Source: Nostocoides sp. HKS02 (lineage in GTDB: Bacteria > Actinomycetota > Actinomycetes > Actinomycetales > Dermatophilaceae). From it: a stretch of 64,000 bases of DNA. The position numbers and the translations under genes are program-made. Under the pieces are notes generated by a model that was not told the DNA's origin, searched no databases, and saw only the letters and a list, made by a program, of their open reading frames with translations. The DNA lies in assembly GCF_009707485.1 (NCBI RefSeq), contig NZ_CP046121.1, positions 2,108,001-2,172,000 on the forward strand, written 5' to 3'. Positions 49,858 to 59,815 of this stretch are shown piece after piece. Position 1 is the first letter of the stretch. Each line of letters starts with the position of its first letter.

Positions 49858-50427
49858 TCAGTTCTCCTTGAAGGGGAAGCCGAGCGCCTTCAGCAGTGCG
49901 CGGCCCTCGTCGTCGTTGGTGGCAGTGGTCACCACAGTGATGTCCATGCCACGCACGCGGTCGATCCGGTCCTGGTCGATCTCGTGGAACATCGACTGCT
50001 CGGTGAGACCGAAGGTGTAGTTGCCCTTGCCATCGAACTGCTTGGGCGACAGACCACGGAAGTCACGGATACGCGGCAGCGCCACGGACACCAGACGGTC
50101 CAGGAACTCCCACATCCGGTCGCCGCGCAGCGTGGTGTGCGCACCAATCGGCATACCCTCGCGCAGCTTGAACTGGGCGATCGACTTGCGGGCCTTGGTG
50201 ACCAGCGGCTTCTGACCGGTGATGGCCGACAGGTCGCGGATCGCGCCCTCGATGAGCTTGGCGTCCTTGGCGGCGTCACCGACACCCATGTTCACGACGA
50301 CCTTGACGACGCCAGGCACCTGCATGACGTTCTCGTAGCCGAACTGCTCCAGCAGCTGACCCTTGATCTCGTCGGCGTAGCGCGTCTTGAGACGGGGCGT
50401 CGACGTAACGGTTGCGGTTTCGGTCAT
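49858..50427 (-). CDS. rplE: 50S ribosomal protein L5
   Basis: About 189 residues with [20 protein letters not shown] and the family pattern [20 protein letters not shown] near the C-terminus. Two starts are possible: ATG 50427 (used here) and GTG 50436, which overlaps the rplX stop (GTGA). It binds 5S rRNA. One base from rpsN. Confidence 0.96.
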   Translation of the reverse strand: MTETATVTSTPRLKTRYADEIKGQLLEQFGYENVMQVPGVVKVVVNMGVGDAAKDAKLIEGAIRDLSAITGQKPLVTKARKSIAQFKLREGMPIGAHTTLRGDRMWEFLDRLVSVALPRIRDFRGLSPKQFDGKGNYTFGLTEQSMFHEIDQDRIDRVRGMDITVVTTATNDDEGRALLKALGFPFKEN

Positions 50428-50432
50428 CTCTC

Positions 50433-50786
50433 TCACAGGTCCTTGCCCGAGCGGACCGCCACGCGGGTGCGGGTGGTCTTCTCGCGGCCATTGCGCTCGA
50501 CGGTCTCGACGCGGGTCTTGACGCGGGTCGGCTTCTTGTCGGACGGGTCGACGATCGCCACGTTGCTCACGTGGATCGCGGCCTCCTGGACGACCAGGCC
50601 ACCGGTGCGGCTACCGCGAGCGGTCTGGCCGGCCTTGGTGTGCCGGGTCACCCGGTTGACGCCCTCGACGAGCACGCGCTCGGTCTCGGTGTAGACCGCG
50701 ATGACCTTGCCCTGCTTGGCCTTGTCCTTGCCCGTGAGGACCTGGACGAGGTCGCCCTTCTTGATCTTCATCTTCTTCGCAGCCAT
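50433..50786 (-). CDS. rplX: 50S ribosomal protein L24
   Basis: A 117-residue KOW-domain protein: [20 protein letters not shown] near the N-terminus, [20 protein letters not shown] in the middle. The tail is basic. An early assembly protein of the 50S subunit. Confidence 0.97.
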   Translation of the reverse strand: MAAKKMKIKKGDLVQVLTGKDKAKQGKVIAVYTETERVLVEGVNRVTRHTKAGQTARGSRTGGLVVQEAAIHVSNVAIVDPSDKKPTRVKTRVETVERNGREKTTRTRVAVRSGKDL

Positions 50787-50789
50787 GAC

Positions 50790-51158
50790 TCAGAGCACCT
50801 CCGGCGCGAGCGAAATGATCTTCATGAACTTCTTCTCACGCAGCTCACGACCAACCGGGCCGAAGATACGGGTGCCACGAGGGTCACCGTCACCCTTGAG
50901 GATGACCGCGGCGTTCTCGTCGAACTTGATGTAGCTGCCGTCGGGGCGACGACGCTCCTTGGTCGTGCGCACGATGACCGCCTTGACGACATCGCCCTTC
51001 TTGACGTTGCCGCCGGGGATGGCGTCCTTGACTGCGGCGACGATCACGTCACCGATGCCGGCGTAACGACGACCCGAGCCACCGAGAACACGGATGCAAA
51101 GGATTTCCTTGGCACCGGTGTTGTCGGCGACGCGCAGTCGCGACTCCTGCTGGATCAC
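50790..51158 (-). CDS. rplN: 50S ribosomal protein L14
   Basis: A 122-residue protein of exact family length, starting [20 protein letters not shown] and ending [16 protein letters not shown]. It lies 84 bp after rpsQ, the largest gap inside this part of the cluster; nothing notable is in the gap. Confidence 0.97.
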   Translation of the reverse strand: MIQQESRLRVADNTGAKEILCIRVLGGSGRRYAGIGDVIVAAVKDAIPGGNVKKGDVVKAVIVRTTKERRRPDGSYIKFDENAAVILKGDGDPRGTRIFGPVGRELREKKFMKIISLAPEVL

Positions 51159-51242
51159 TGTCTAACTCCTACTCGTCGTGCTGGTTCTCACCCCGTGGGC
51201 GAGCCTGGCCGAACTGACTGGATTGCCTTGAAAGGCAGAGGC

Positions 51243-51533
51243 TTACTTGGCCTTCTCGAGGATCTCGACCACGCGCCAGCGCTTGCTGGCGGACAGCGGC
51301 CGGGTCTCCATGATCAGGACGCGGTCGCCGATGCCGGCGGCGTTCTGCTCGTCGTGGGCCTTGACCTTGCTGGAGCGACGCATGACCTTGCCGTAGAGCG
51401 CGTGCTTGACGCGGTCCTCGACCTCGACCACAACGGTCTTGTCCATCTTGTCGCTGACCACGTAACCCTGACGGGTCTTGCGGTCGTTGCGCTCAGCAGC
51501 CGTCACGGCCTCTTCCTTCACGTGCTTGCTCAT
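51243..51533 (-). CDS. rpsQ: 30S ribosomal protein S17
   Basis: A 96-residue OB-fold protein with [20 protein letters not shown] and [20 protein letters not shown]. It overlaps rpmC by four bases. Confidence 0.97.
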   Translation of the reverse strand: MSKHVKEEAVTAAERNDRKTRQGYVVSDKMDKTVVVEVEDRVKHALYGKVMRRSSKVKAHDEQNAAGIGDRVLIMETRPLSASKRWRVVEILEKAK

Positions 51534-51778
51534 GCCGACTTCTCCGTGCTCGTGGTGGTCCCACCGATGCCCAGCTCGCGCTCGCGCAGCTCGGTGTAGA
51601 TGCGAGCGATGTCCTTGCGGACCGCGCGCAGACGACCGTGGTTGTCCAGCTGACCGGTGGCCGACTGGAACCGGAGGTTGAACAGCTCCTCCTTGGCCTT
51701 GCGGAGCTCATCGACCAGGCGCTCCTCGTCGAGACCACGCAGGTTCTCCGACGTCAGGTCCTTCGAACCGACTGCCAT
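51530..51778 (-). CDS. rpmC: 50S ribosomal protein L29
   Basis: An 82-residue two-helix protein with [20 protein letters not shown], the conserved L29 core, and a slightly extended C-terminus. It shares one base with the rplP stop. Confidence 0.97.
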   Translation of the reverse strand: MAVGSKDLTSENLRGLDEERLVDELRKAKEELFNLRFQSATGQLDNHGRLRAVRKDIARIYTELRERELGIGGTTTSTEKSA

Positions 51779-52197
51779 CAGATGTCACCACCCTCACGCC
51801 GAACGAAGCGGCACTTCATGGGGAGCTTGTGCATTGCCAGACGCATGGCCTCGCGGGCAACCTCTTCGGTGACGCCCGAGATCTCGAACATCACCCGGCC
51901 CGGCTTGACGTTGGCGATCCACCACTCGGGGGAACCCTTACCGGAACCCATGCGGGTCTCGGCGGGCTTCTTGGTCAGCGGACGGTCGGGGTAGATGTTG
52001 ATCCACACCTTTCCGCCACGCTTCATGTACCGGGTCATCGCGATACGCGCGGACTCGATCTGGCGGTTGGTGACGTAGGCGGGCTCGAGAGCCTGGATGC
52101 CGAAGTCGCCGAACGCGATCTTGGTGCCGCCCTTGGCAGCGCCGGAACGACCCGGGTGGTGCTGCTTGCGGTGCTTGACTCGACGGGGAATCAACAT
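51778..52197 (-). CDS. rplP: 50S ribosomal protein L16
   Basis: A 139-residue protein of family length: [20 protein letters not shown] and [20 protein letters not shown]. Located at the A-site/P-site region of the 50S subunit. ATG 52197 was chosen; the longer open frame overlaps rpsC. Confidence 0.97.
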   Translation of the reverse strand: MLIPRRVKHRKQHHPGRSGAAKGGTKIAFGDFGIQALEPAYVTNRQIESARIAMTRYMKRGGKVWINIYPDRPLTKKPAETRMGSGKGSPEWWIANVKPGRVMFEISGVTEEVAREAMRLAMHKLPMKCRFVRREGGDI

Positions 52198-52199
52198 GC

Positions 52200-53024
52200 T
52201 CAGGACTCTCCCTCTGAGCTGGACGGGGCGCTGGCGGCAGCGGCCGGAGCCGCCGACTCGACAGCGGTGGACTCGGGCGCGGTCTCCGGACGCTCGCGAC
52301 GGGCACGGGCGGGGCGGTCGGCGCCCTCGCGACGGGGACCACGGCTCGGGCGCGGCGCGGCAGCCTGCTGCTGGGCCAGCTCGCGGGCCGTGACGTCGCC
52401 CTTGTAGATCCACACCTTGACGCCGATGCGACCGAACGTGGTGCGGGCCTCGTAGAAGCCGTAGTCAATCTGCGCACGCAGGGTGTGCAGCGGGACGCGA
52501 CCCTCACGGTAGAACTCGGTGCGGGACATCTCAGCGCCGCCGAGACGGCCCGAGACCTGGACACGGATGCCCTTGGCGCCGGCGCGGGTGGCGGACTGCA
52601 TGCCCTTGCGCATCGCGCGACGGAACGAGACGCGAGCAGAGAGCTGCTCGGCGATGCCCTGCGCGACGAGCTGGCTGTCGACCTCGGGGTTCTTGACCTC
52701 GAGGATGTTCAGCTGGACCTGCTTGCCCGTGAGCTTCTCGAGCTCACCGCGGATGCGGTCGGCCTCGGCGCCACGGCGACCGATGACGATGCCCGGGCGC
52801 GCGGTGTGGATGTCCACACGCACGCGGTCACGGGTGCGCTCGATCTCGACGCGGGAGATGCCGGCCCGCTCCATGCCCTCGGACATGAGCTTGCGGATGG
52901 CGACGTCTTCCTTGACGTAGTCGCGGTACCGCTGACCCTCCTTGGTGGAGTCAGCGAACCAGCGGCTCTTGTGCTCGGTGGTGATGCCGAGGCGGAAGCC
53001 GTGCGGGTTGACCTTCTGGCCCAT
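52200..53024 (-). CDS. rpsC: 30S ribosomal protein S3
   Basis: A 274-residue protein: [20 protein letters not shown], the KH domain ([20 protein letters not shown]) and the conserved C-terminal domain ([20 protein letters not shown]). The last ~60 residues are an Arg/Pro/Ala/Ser-rich tail typical of high-GC actinobacteria. Confidence 0.97.
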   Translation of the reverse strand: MGQKVNPHGFRLGITTEHKSRWFADSTKEGQRYRDYVKEDVAIRKLMSEGMERAGISRVEIERTRDRVRVDIHTARPGIVIGRRGAEADRIRGELEKLTGKQVQLNILEVKNPEVDSQLVAQGIAEQLSARVSFRRAMRKGMQSATRAGAKGIRVQVSGRLGGAEMSRTEFYREGRVPLHTLRAQIDYGFYEARTTFGRIGVKVWIYKGDVTARELAQQQAAAPRPSRGPRREGADRPARARRERPETAPESTAVESAAPAAAASAPSSSEGES

Positions 53025-53425
53025 TAGCGGGTGCCTCCCTTGGTGGTCTTCGGCGTGACGACCACGGTGATGTGGCTGGTGCGCTTGTTGATGCGGGCCG
53101 CACGGCCCTGGGCGCGCGGGCGGAACCGCTTCATCGTCGGGCCCTCGTCGACGAAGGCAGCGCTGATGAACAGCGTGCGCTCGTCGAACGGCTCCGAAGC
53201 CCGGTCGGCCTTGACCCGAGCGTTCGCGATGGCGCTCTCGAGCACCTTCTGGATCGGCTCCGACGCGGACTGCGGGGCGAACTGCAGCACCGACACGGCA
53301 TCGACGGCCTTCTTGCCGCGGATGAGGTCGACCATGCGTCGCGCCTTCTGGGGCGTGACGCGGACGTGCCGCGCACTCGCCTTGGCTTCCATCACGTTGT
53401 CCTTGTTCTCAGTGGGGGCGGCCAT
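53024..53425 (-). CDS. rplV: 50S ribosomal protein L22
   Basis: A 133-residue protein with [20 protein letters not shown] and the exit-tunnel loop region [20 protein letters not shown]. Shares one base each with rpsS and rpsC. Confidence 0.97.
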   Translation of the reverse strand: MAAPTENKDNVMEAKASARHVRVTPQKARRMVDLIRGKKAVDAVSVLQFAPQSASEPIQKVLESAIANARVKADRASEPFDERTLFISAAFVDEGPTMKRFRPRAQGRAARINKRTSHITVVVTPKTTKGGTR

Positions 53426-53706
53426 CAGCGACGACGCCCCTTCTTGTCGTCCTTCACGTGACCCTTGAACGTGCGGGTCGGCGCGAACTCACCGAGCTTG
53501 TGGCCGACCATCGACTCGGTGACGAACACCGGGACGTGCTTGCGGCCGTCGTGCACGGCAAGGGTGTGACCGAGCATGTCCGGGCTGATGACCGAACGAC
53601 GCGACCAGGTCTTGATGACGTTCTTGGAACCCGCTTCGTTCTGGGCGTCCACCTTCTTCTGAAGGTGATCGTCGATGAAGGGGCCCTTCTTCAGACTGCG
53701 AGGCAT
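53425..53706 (-). CDS. rpsS: 30S ribosomal protein S19
   Basis: A 93-residue protein of exact family length: [20 protein letters not shown] and [20 protein letters not shown]. Lies 15 bp after rplB. Confidence 0.97.
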   Translation of the reverse strand: MPRSLKKGPFIDDHLQKKVDAQNEAGSKNVIKTWSRRSVISPDMLGHTLAVHDGRKHVPVFVTESMVGHKLGEFAPTRTFKGHVKDDKKGRRR

Positions 53707-53721
53707 GTATCCAGGCTCCTA

Positions 53722-54559
53722 TCAGCGCTTCTTGCCAGTACGACGGCGGCGAACGATCAGCTTGTCGCTCGGCTTGCCGGGGCGGCGGGTGCGGCCCTCG
53801 GCCTGACCCCACGGGCTGACCGGGTGGCGACCACCGGAGGTCTTGCCCTCACCACCACCGTGCGGGTGGTCGACCGGGTTCATGGCGACACCACGGACGG
53901 TCGGGCGCTTGCCCTTCCAGCGCATGCGGCCGGCCTTGCCCCAGTTGATGTTGGACTGCTCGGCGTTGCCCACCTCGCCGACCGTGGCGCGGCAGCGCAG
54001 GTCGACGTTGCGGATCTCGCCGGACGGCATACGCAACTGTGCGTAGGGGCCGTCCTTGGCGACGAGCTGCACACGCACCCCAGCCGAGCGGGCGATCTTC
54101 GCGCCGCCGCCAGGCTTGAGCTCGACCGCGTGGATGACCGTACCGGTGGGGATGTTGCGCAGCGGCAGGCTTGTTGCCGGGCTTGATGTCGGCCCCAGCG
54201 CCGTTCTCGATGTTGGCGCCCTGCTCGAGGCCCTTGGGGGCCAGGATGTAGCGCTTCTCACCGTCGGCGTAGTGCAGCAGCGCGATGCGCGCCGTGCGGT
54301 TGGGGTCGTACTCGATGTGAGCGACCTTGGCCGGCACGCCGTCCTTGTCATGACGACGGAAGTCGATGACGCGGTAGGCGCGCTTGTGGCCACCACCGAT
54401 GTGGCGGGTCGTGATGCGCCCGTTGCTGTTGCGGCCGCCGGACTTGGTCAGTGGACGGACCAGCGACTTCTCCGGCGTGGTGCGCGTGACCTCGACGAAG
54501 TCAGCGACGCTGGAGCCGCGGCGACCAGGCGTCGTCGGCTTGTATTTACGGATACCCAT
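53722..54559 (-). CDS. rplB: 50S ribosomal protein L2, frameshifted in this sequence
   Basis: Joining two frames gives 278 residues, the normal L2 length. The first frame runs [20 protein letters not shown] to ADIKPGN, the second from [20 protein letters not shown] through the peptidyl-transferase-region motif [17 protein letters not shown] to the end. The break is near 54170, where GGCAACAAGCCTGCC has one base too many. L2 is essential, and both halves are otherwise perfectly conserved, so a sequence error is by far the best explanation. Confidence 0.93.
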
Positions 54560-54593
54560 GTTCGTAATCCCTTACGTCTCTTCGGCGTCCTCG

Positions 54594-54899
54594 TCAGGCG
54601 CCGGCACCGAAGATGTCGATCGAGCCCTCGCGGAGGGTGACGATCGCACGCTTGGTGTCCTTGCGCTTGCCGATGCCGAACCGCGTGCGGCGGGTCTTGC
54701 CGATGCGGTTGAGGGTGTGGACGGAGTCGACCTTGACGTTGAAGACGCGCTCGACGGCGATCTTGATCTCGGTCTTGTTGGCTCGCGGGTCGACGATGAA
54801 GGTGTACTTGCCCTGGTTGAGCAGCGAGTACGACTTCTCCGAGACGACGGGCGCGATCAGAATGTCGCGCGGGTCCTTGCCAGCAGCGAGAGTGCTCAC
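54594..54899 (-). CDS. rplW: 50S ribosomal protein L23
   Basis: A 101-residue protein with [20 protein letters not shown] and the family-typical tail [18 protein letters not shown]. Sits at the tunnel exit and binds trigger factor and SRP. Overlaps rplD by four bases. Confidence 0.97.
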   Translation of the reverse strand: MSTLAAGKDPRDILIAPVVSEKSYSLLNQGKYTFIVDPRANKTEIKIAVERVFNVKVDSVHTLNRIGKTRRTRFGIGKRKDTKRAIVTLREGSIDIFGAGA

Positions 54900-55654
54900 T
54901 TCGTCTCCTCCTCGGCCTCGGCCTTGGCAGCCTTGGCGGGCTTGTCGGCCTTCTCAGCCTTGGCGGGCTTGTCAGCCTTCGCGGGCTTGTCAGCCTTCTC
55001 AGCCTTGTCGGTCGTAGCGGCGGCCTCGACGGCAACCTGGACCTCGACGCTGCCCACGGGCTGGGCGCCACTGACGAACGCGTCCAGCGCAGCGCGGGTG
55101 AAGACCACGTCGTCGGCGCAGAGCACGTCGTAGGTGTTCAGCTGGTCGGCGGCGAGCACGTGCACGCCCTCGAGGTTGCGCACCGACTTCATCGACACGA
55201 GGTCGCTGCGGTCGAGCACGACGAGCACGTTGGGGCGCTCGGTCAGGCCGGCCAGCAGCGCCAGCGCGTCCTTGGTGGACGGCGCATCGCCGGTCACCAG
55301 GGAGTCGACGACGTGGATGCGGTCGTGGCGCGCCCGGTCCGAGAGGGCACCGCGCAGGGCGGCGGCCTTCATCTTCTTGGGGGTGCGCTGCGAGTAGTCA
55401 CGCGGCTGCGGGCCGTGGACGACGCCACCACCGGCGAACTGCGGGGCGCGGGTCGAGCCCTGACGGGCGCGGCCGGTGCCCTTCTGGCGGTAAGGCTTGC
55501 GGCCTCCACCGCGGACCTCGCCACGCGTCTTGGTGGAGTGCGTGCCCTGGCGGGCAGCAGCCATCTGCGCGACGACGACCTGGTGGATCAGCGGGACGTT
55601 GACCTGGACGTCGAAGATCTCGACGGGGAGGTCAGCGGCGGTTGTGGTTGCCAT
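54896..55654 (-). CDS. rplD: 50S ribosomal protein L4 with lysine/alanine-rich tail
   Basis: A 252-residue protein. Residues 1-213 are a normal L4, including the loop [20 protein letters not shown] that lines the exit tunnel. The last ~38 residues repeat [12 protein letters not shown] units and end EEETK; this low-complexity tail is a lineage-specific extension. The first residues ([15 protein letters not shown]) are also slightly extended. Confidence 0.96.
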   Translation of the reverse strand: MATTTAADLPVEIFDVQVNVPLIHQVVVAQMAAARQGTHSTKTRGEVRGGGRKPYRQKGTGRARQGSTRAPQFAGGGVVHGPQPRDYSQRTPKKMKAAALRGALSDRARHDRIHVVDSLVTGDAPSTKDALALLAGLTERPNVLVVLDRSDLVSMKSVRNLEGVHVLAADQLNTYDVLCADDVVFTRAALDAFVSGAQPVGSVEVQVAVEAAATTDKAEKADKPAKADKPAKAEKADKPAKAAKAEAEEETK

Positions 55655-55659
55655 CTGGC

Positions 55660-56310
55660 TCAGGCTCCCTTCGCGGCCGTGCGGACGAGGACGGTGCCGC
55701 CACGGGGGCCGGGAACGGCGCCCTTGACGAGCAGCAGGCCCTTGTCGGCGTCCACGGCGTGGATGGTGAGGTTCTGGGTGGTCTGGCGCACGCCGCCCAT
55801 CCGGCCGGCCATGCGCATGCCCTTGAAGACCCGGCCCGGGGTGGCGCAGCCACCGATCGAACCCGGCTTGCGGTGGTTCTTGTGCGAACCGTGCGAGGAG
55901 CTCACGCCGTGGAAGCCGTGACGCTTCATGACACCGGCGAAACCCTTGCCCTTGGTGGTGCCGGTGACGTCGATGTCCTGGCCGGCCTCGAAGGTCTCGA
56001 CCGTGATCTCCTGGCCGAGCGTGTACTCGGTGGCATCAGCGGTGCGGAGCTCGACGAGGTGGCGGCGGGGGGTCACGCCAGCCTTCTCGAAGTGGCCGGT
56101 GAGCGGCTTGGTCACCTTGCGCGGGTCGATGGCGCCGAACGCGATCTGCACGGCGGCGTAGCCGTCGCTCTCGGCCTGGCGAACCTGCGTGACGACGCAG
56201 GGCCCGGCCTCGATGACGGTGACGGGGACGAGCCGGTTGTCGGCGTCCCACACCTGGGTCATGCCGAGCTTCGTGCCCAGCACACCCTTCACGGTCTTGG
56301 TAGCAGTCAT
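55660..56310 (-). CDS. rplC: 50S ribosomal protein L3
   Basis: A 216-residue protein: [20 protein letters not shown] at the N-terminus and [20 protein letters not shown] in the conserved central loop near the peptidyl-transferase centre. Ten bp after rpsJ. Confidence 0.97.
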   Translation of the reverse strand: MTATKTVKGVLGTKLGMTQVWDADNRLVPVTVIEAGPCVVTQVRQAESDGYAAVQIAFGAIDPRKVTKPLTGHFEKAGVTPRRHLVELRTADATEYTLGQEITVETFEAGQDIDVTGTTKGKGFAGVMKRHGFHGVSSSHGSHKNHRKPGSIGGCATPGRVFKGMRMAGRMGGVRQTTQNLTIHAVDADKGLLLVKGAVPGPRGGTVLVRTAAKGA

Positions 56311-56320
56311 TTCGTCAGCC

Positions 56321-56629
56321 TCAGAGCTTGATCTCGATGTTGACGTCAGCCGGCAGGTCGAGGCGCATCAGCGAGTCGACGGCCTTGGGCGTCGGGTCGA
56401 TGATGTCGATGAGGCGCTTGTGGGTGCGCATCTCGAAGTGCTCGCGGCTGTCCTTGTACTTGTGGGGCGAACGGATGACCACGAATACGTTCTTCTCCGT
56501 GGGCAGCGGCACGGGGCCAACCACCGTCGCGCCGGCACGGGTGACCGTGTCGACAATCTTGCGCGCCGAGTTGTCGATGACCTCGTGGTCATACGACTTC
56601 AGTCGGATGCGGATCTTCTGTCCCGCCAT
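56321..56629 (-). CDS. rpsJ: 30S ribosomal protein S10
   Basis: A 102-residue protein of family length: [20 protein letters not shown] and [20 protein letters not shown]. Also NusE in antitermination. First gene of the S10 cluster, with a leader of roughly 270 bases if the predicted promoter is right. Confidence 0.97.
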   Translation of the reverse strand: MAGQKIRIRLKSYDHEVIDNSARKIVDTVTRAGATVVGPVPLPTEKNVFVVIRSPHKYKDSREHFEMRTHKRLIDIIDPTPKAVDSLMRLDLPADVNIEIKL

Positions 56630-57064
56630 CTCCGTTACGTCTCTCTCTCGCCGAACACTTAGCTTGTAGCCGTCTCTGCTGCCATCCGACCCCCGAGGTC
56701 GGGTGTGTCGCACCCGCTTCGCGGCCCGACGACATGCGCTTCCACGCTCGTCGTTCGGATCGGTTGGCCCGGCAGAGCCGGGGCTTGCGCTTCCCTGGAG
56801 TGTCGCCCCGCCCCGTGATTCGGGCGGTTCGAGGTGTGGCACCGGGGTGGCGGCAACGACCATGTTTTCCAGACAGGCCATCGCCGCGCGTCAAGCAACC
56901 GCTCTAGTGTGCCAGAGGCTCGGGCGACCTACCAAATCGGGCCGGGAGCACCCGGCATACCGGCGTTGGTGGCGCGTCGCGGGAGCCGCGCCGCCCGCGC
57001 GCGTATGCCGGGTCAGGGCGACCGATGCCCGCCACCGGCCGCCCGCACACGGCAGGATGCGTTC
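56630..57064. promoter_or_regulatory. 435-bp regulatory gap between rpsJ and the FMN oxidase gene
   Basis: No gene is supported. It holds the predicted rpsJ promoter at 56906-56935, a probable long S10 leader, and two GTATGCCG octamers in opposite orientation (56953-56960 and 57003-57010). It must also carry the promoter of the divergent oxidase gene, which I could not place. Confidence 0.5.
56906..56935 (-). promoter_or_regulatory. Predicted rpsJ (S10 cluster) promoter
   Basis: On the minus strand the -35 TTGGTA (56930-56935), in CCGATTTGGTA, is 18 bp from a -10-like CACACT (56906-56911). The ten-base CCGATTTGGT is identical to that before rpsL, and both begin about 300 bp from their start codons. 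The -10 is weak. Confidence 0.55.
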
Positions 57065-58351
57065 ATGACGACGTTGCCGATCGGCCCCGGGAGAGCCCGG
57101 CAGGGCGAGATCTACCGTGCTGGCGTGCTGGGGCGCAGTCCCGCGGTGCCCGCCGACTGTGCCGAGCTGGAGCGCCGCGCGCAGGGCGCCATGTCGCTGC
57201 GGGCGTGGGCCTATGTCGCTGGCGGGGCCGGCGAGGGCGCGACGATGCGCGCGAACCGGGCGGCTTTCGACCGCTGGCAGATCCGGCCCCGGATGCTCCC
57301 GGGCCAGGCACAGCGTGACCTGCGCACGACCGTCCTGGGGAACGAGCTGGCCACTCCCCTGCTCCTGGCGCCGATCGGAGCCGCGGGCCTGGTCCACGAC
57401 GACAGCGACCTGCACATCGCCCGCGCCGCGGCGCAGGCCGGCGTGCCGTACGTGATCTCCAACCAGGGTTGCACGCCGATGGAGGACATCGCAGCAGCCA
57501 TGGGCGACGCGCCCCGGTGGTTCCAGCTCTACTGGTCGACCGACGAGGCGCTCGTCGACAGCCTGCTCGCACGGGCGGACGCCATCGGCGCAGGGGCGTT
57601 GGTGGTCACCCTCGACACGACGATGCTCGGGTGGCGCCCGGCGGACCTGAACCTCGGCAGCCTGCCCTTCTCCCAAGGGATCGGGATCGCGCAGTACACC
57701 TCGGACCCGCGATTCCAGGAGATCGTCCGTGAGCGGGTGGCGCGCGCCACCCCGAGTCCGGAGAAGGTCGAGGTCACCCTCGGCGCCCTGCGCTCGCTGC
57801 TGTCGATCAGCCGCAACCACCCGGGGCCGTGGCGCGCCAACCTCCGTTCGCCCGAACCCCGGGCCGCGGTGGAGGCGTTCCTGGACATCTACTCCAACCC
57901 CGGGCTGACCTGGGAACACCTGGGCACGCTGCGCCAGCGGACGGACCTGCCCATCGTGCTCAAGGGGATCCTGCACCCCGACGATGCGGTGCGGGCCGTC
58001 GAGCTCGGAGCCAGCGGCATCGTCGTGAGCAACCACGGCGGACGTCAGGTGGACGGCGCCGTCGCGAGCCTCGACGCCCTCCCCGCGATCCGCGCGGCCG
58101 TGGGGCCAGGCACGACGCTGATCCTGGACAGCGGGGTCCGCACCGGCTCGGACGTCGCCAAGGCCCTGGCCCTCGGCGCGGACGCCGTCGCCCTGGGGCG
58201 GCCCTACCTCTACGGGCTCGCGCTGGCCGGACAGGACGGGGTGCGTGAGGTCGTCGCCAACGTGCTCGCCGAGCTGGACCTCACCCTGGGACTGTCGGGC
58301 GTGACCTCGGTGGCCGAGCTCGGTCCGGACCTGCTGCAGACCGCTCCCTGA
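57065..58351 (+). CDS. FMN-dependent alpha-hydroxy-acid oxidase, lactate 2-monooxygenase-like
   Basis: A 428-residue (beta/alpha)8 flavoprotein. PLLLAPIGAAGLVHDDSDLH (FMN site), VTLDTTMLGWRPADLNLGSL, the catalytic region VVSNHGGRQVDGAVASLDAL and the phosphate loop LDSGVRTGSDVAKALALGAD are intact. The insert LPFSQGIGIAQYTSDPRF fits the lactate monooxygenase-like subgroup better than LldD, but substrate and product cannot be decided. ATG 57065 gives the family N-terminus. A lone plus-strand gene set between tuf and rpsJ. Confidence 0.87.
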   Translation: MTTLPIGPGRARQGEIYRAGVLGRSPAVPADCAELERRAQGAMSLRAWAYVAGGAGEGATMRANRAAFDRWQIRPRMLPGQAQRDLRTTVLGNELATPLLLAPIGAAGLVHDDSDLHIARAAAQAGVPYVISNQGCTPMEDIAAAMGDAPRWFQLYWSTDEALVDSLLARADAIGAGALVVTLDTTMLGWRPADLNLGSLPFSQGIGIAQYTSDPRFQEIVRERVARATPSPEKVEVTLGALRSLLSISRNHPGPWRANLRSPEPRAAVEAFLDIYSNPGLTWEHLGTLRQRTDLPIVLKGILHPDDAVRAVELGASGIVVSNHGGRQVDGAVASLDALPAIRAAVGPGTTLILDSGVRTGSDVAKALALGADAVALGRPYLYGLALAGQDGVREVVANVLAELDLTLGLSGVTSVAELGPDLLQTAP

Positions 58352-58376
58352 CCGGTCCGGCCGGTGCGACTCGTCA

Positions 58377-58437
58377 GGGCGGCATACGGAAGGGCGGCAT
58401 ACGGAAGGGCGGCATACGGAAGGGGCGACATACGGAA
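58377..58437. repeat. Four tandem 15-bp repeats, each with a GTATGCCG-type octamer
   Basis: Three identical GGGCGGCATACGGAA units (58377-58421) and a fourth, 16-bp variant with GACATAC, sit directly before the tuf terminator hairpin. The first three units contain CGGCATAC, the complement of the octamer. Confidence 0.8.
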
Positions 58438-58466
58438 GGGCCCCACAGCCGAAGCTGTGGGGCCCT
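58437..58466. terminator. Bidirectional hairpin between the oxidase gene and tuf
   Basis: AGGGCCCCACAGC (58437-58449) pairs perfectly with 58454-58466 around the tetraloop CGAA. It can end both converging transcripts; CTCTC follows on the plus strand. Confidence 0.8.
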
Positions 58467-58490
58467 CTCGCTGGTGCGGGAAGCGTCAGA

Positions 58491-59687
58491 TCACTTGAGG
58501 ATCTTGGTGACGCGGCCGGCGCCCACGGTGCGGCCACCTTCGCGGATAGCGAACTTGAGGCCCTCCTCCATGGCGATCGGCTGGATGAGCTCGACGTTCA
58601 TCTCCGTGTTGTCACCGGGCATGACCATCTCGGTGCCCTCGGGGAGGTGCACGACGCCGGTCACGTCAGTGGTGCGGAAGTAGAACTGCGGGCGGTAGTT
58701 GTCGTAGAACGGCGTGTGACGGCCACCCTCATCCTTGGACAGGATGTAGACGTTCGCCTCGAAGTCCGTGTGCGGGGTGATCGAGCCGGGCTTGACGATG
58801 ACCTGGCCGCGCTCGACGTCCTCGCGCTTGGTGCCACGAAGCAGCAGACCGACGTTCTCGCCCGCACGACCCTCGTCGAGGAGCTTGCGGAACATCTCGA
58901 CACCGGTGACGGTGGTCTTGGCCGGAGGGCCGGTGTGGATGCCCACGATCTCGACCTCCTCGTTGACCTTGAGGATGCCGCGCTCGATGCGGCCGGTGAC
59001 GACCGTGCCACGACCGGTGATGGTGAAGACGTCCTCGACGGGCATGAGGAACGGCTTGTCGATCTCGCGCTCCGGAACCGGAATCGAGTTGTCGACAGCG
59101 TCCATCAGCTCGAGCACGGACTGGCCCCACTCGGCGTCGCCCTCGAGGGCCTTCAGCGCGGAGACCTTGACGACCGGCAGGTCGTCGCCCGGGAACTCGT
59201 AGGAGGACAGCAGCTCGCGGACCTCCATCTCGACGAGCTCGAGGATCTCCTCGTCGTCGACCATGTCGGCCTTGTTGAGCGCCACGACGATGTAGGGGAC
59301 GCCGACCTGGCGGGCCAGGAGGACGTGCTCCTTCGTCTGCGGCATGGGGCCGTCGGTGGCGGCGACCACGAGGATCGCGCCGTCCATCTGGGCCGCACCC
59401 GTGATCATGTTCTTCACGTAGTCCGCGTGACCGGGGCAGTCGACGTGCGCGTAGTGACGGCTCTCGGTCTGGTACTCGATGTGCGCGATGGAGATGGTGA
59501 TACCGCGCTGCTTCTCCTCGGGCGCCTTGTCGATGTCCTCGAACGCGAACTGCGGGTTCAGGTCGGGGTACTTGTCGTGCAGGACCTTGGAAATCGCAGC
59601 CGTCAGCGTCGTCTTACCGTGGTCGATGTGACCAATGGTGCCGATGTTGACGTGCGGCTTAGTCCGCTCGAACTTTGCCTTCGCCAC
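58491..59687 (-). CDS. tuf: Elongation factor Tu
   Basis: A 398-residue GTPase that delivers aminoacyl-tRNA. G domain motifs [28 protein letters not shown] and [10 protein letters not shown] are followed by domains II and III. GTG start with a strong AGGAGGAC upstream. It lies 126 bp after fusA; CATAAT at 59750-59755 (minus strand) could be the -10 of its own promoter. Confidence 0.98.
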   Translation of the reverse strand: MAKAKFERTKPHVNIGTIGHIDHGKTTLTAAISKVLHDKYPDLNPQFAFEDIDKAPEEKQRGITISIAHIEYQTESRHYAHVDCPGHADYVKNMITGAAQMDGAILVVAATDGPMPQTKEHVLLARQVGVPYIVVALNKADMVDDEEILELVEMEVRELLSSYEFPGDDLPVVKVSALKALEGDAEWGQSVLELMDAVDNSIPVPEREIDKPFLMPVEDVFTITGRGTVVTGRIERGILKVNEEVEIVGIHTGPPAKTTVTGVEMFRKLLDEGRAGENVGLLLRGTKREDVERGQVIVKPGSITPHTDFEANVYILSKDEGGRHTPFYDNYRPQFYFRTTDVTGVVHLPEGTEMVMPGDNTEMNVELIQPIAMEEGLKFAIREGGRTVGAGRVTKILK

Positions 59688-59795
59688 TTGATGTCCTCCT
59701 CAGGACTCTTCTTGGTGATACGCCTTACGACCTGGCGGACGTGGCGCGGATTATGGGAGTAGTGCGTGGTGCAGTCGTCGTGCTGTCGTGGTGCC

Positions 59796-59815
59796 GACCG
59801 GTAATGCTACCGGTC
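59796..59815 (-). terminator. Hairpin over the fusA stop codon
   Basis: GACCGGTA (59796-59803) and TACCGGTC (59808-59815) pair around ATGC, overlapping the fusA stop. It may attenuate read-through into tuf. Confidence 0.5.

Noticed and set aside
28781..58437. CRISPR arrays at the tandem repeats
   Set aside because: The units are 10-15 bp and directly abutting, without spacers or cas genes.
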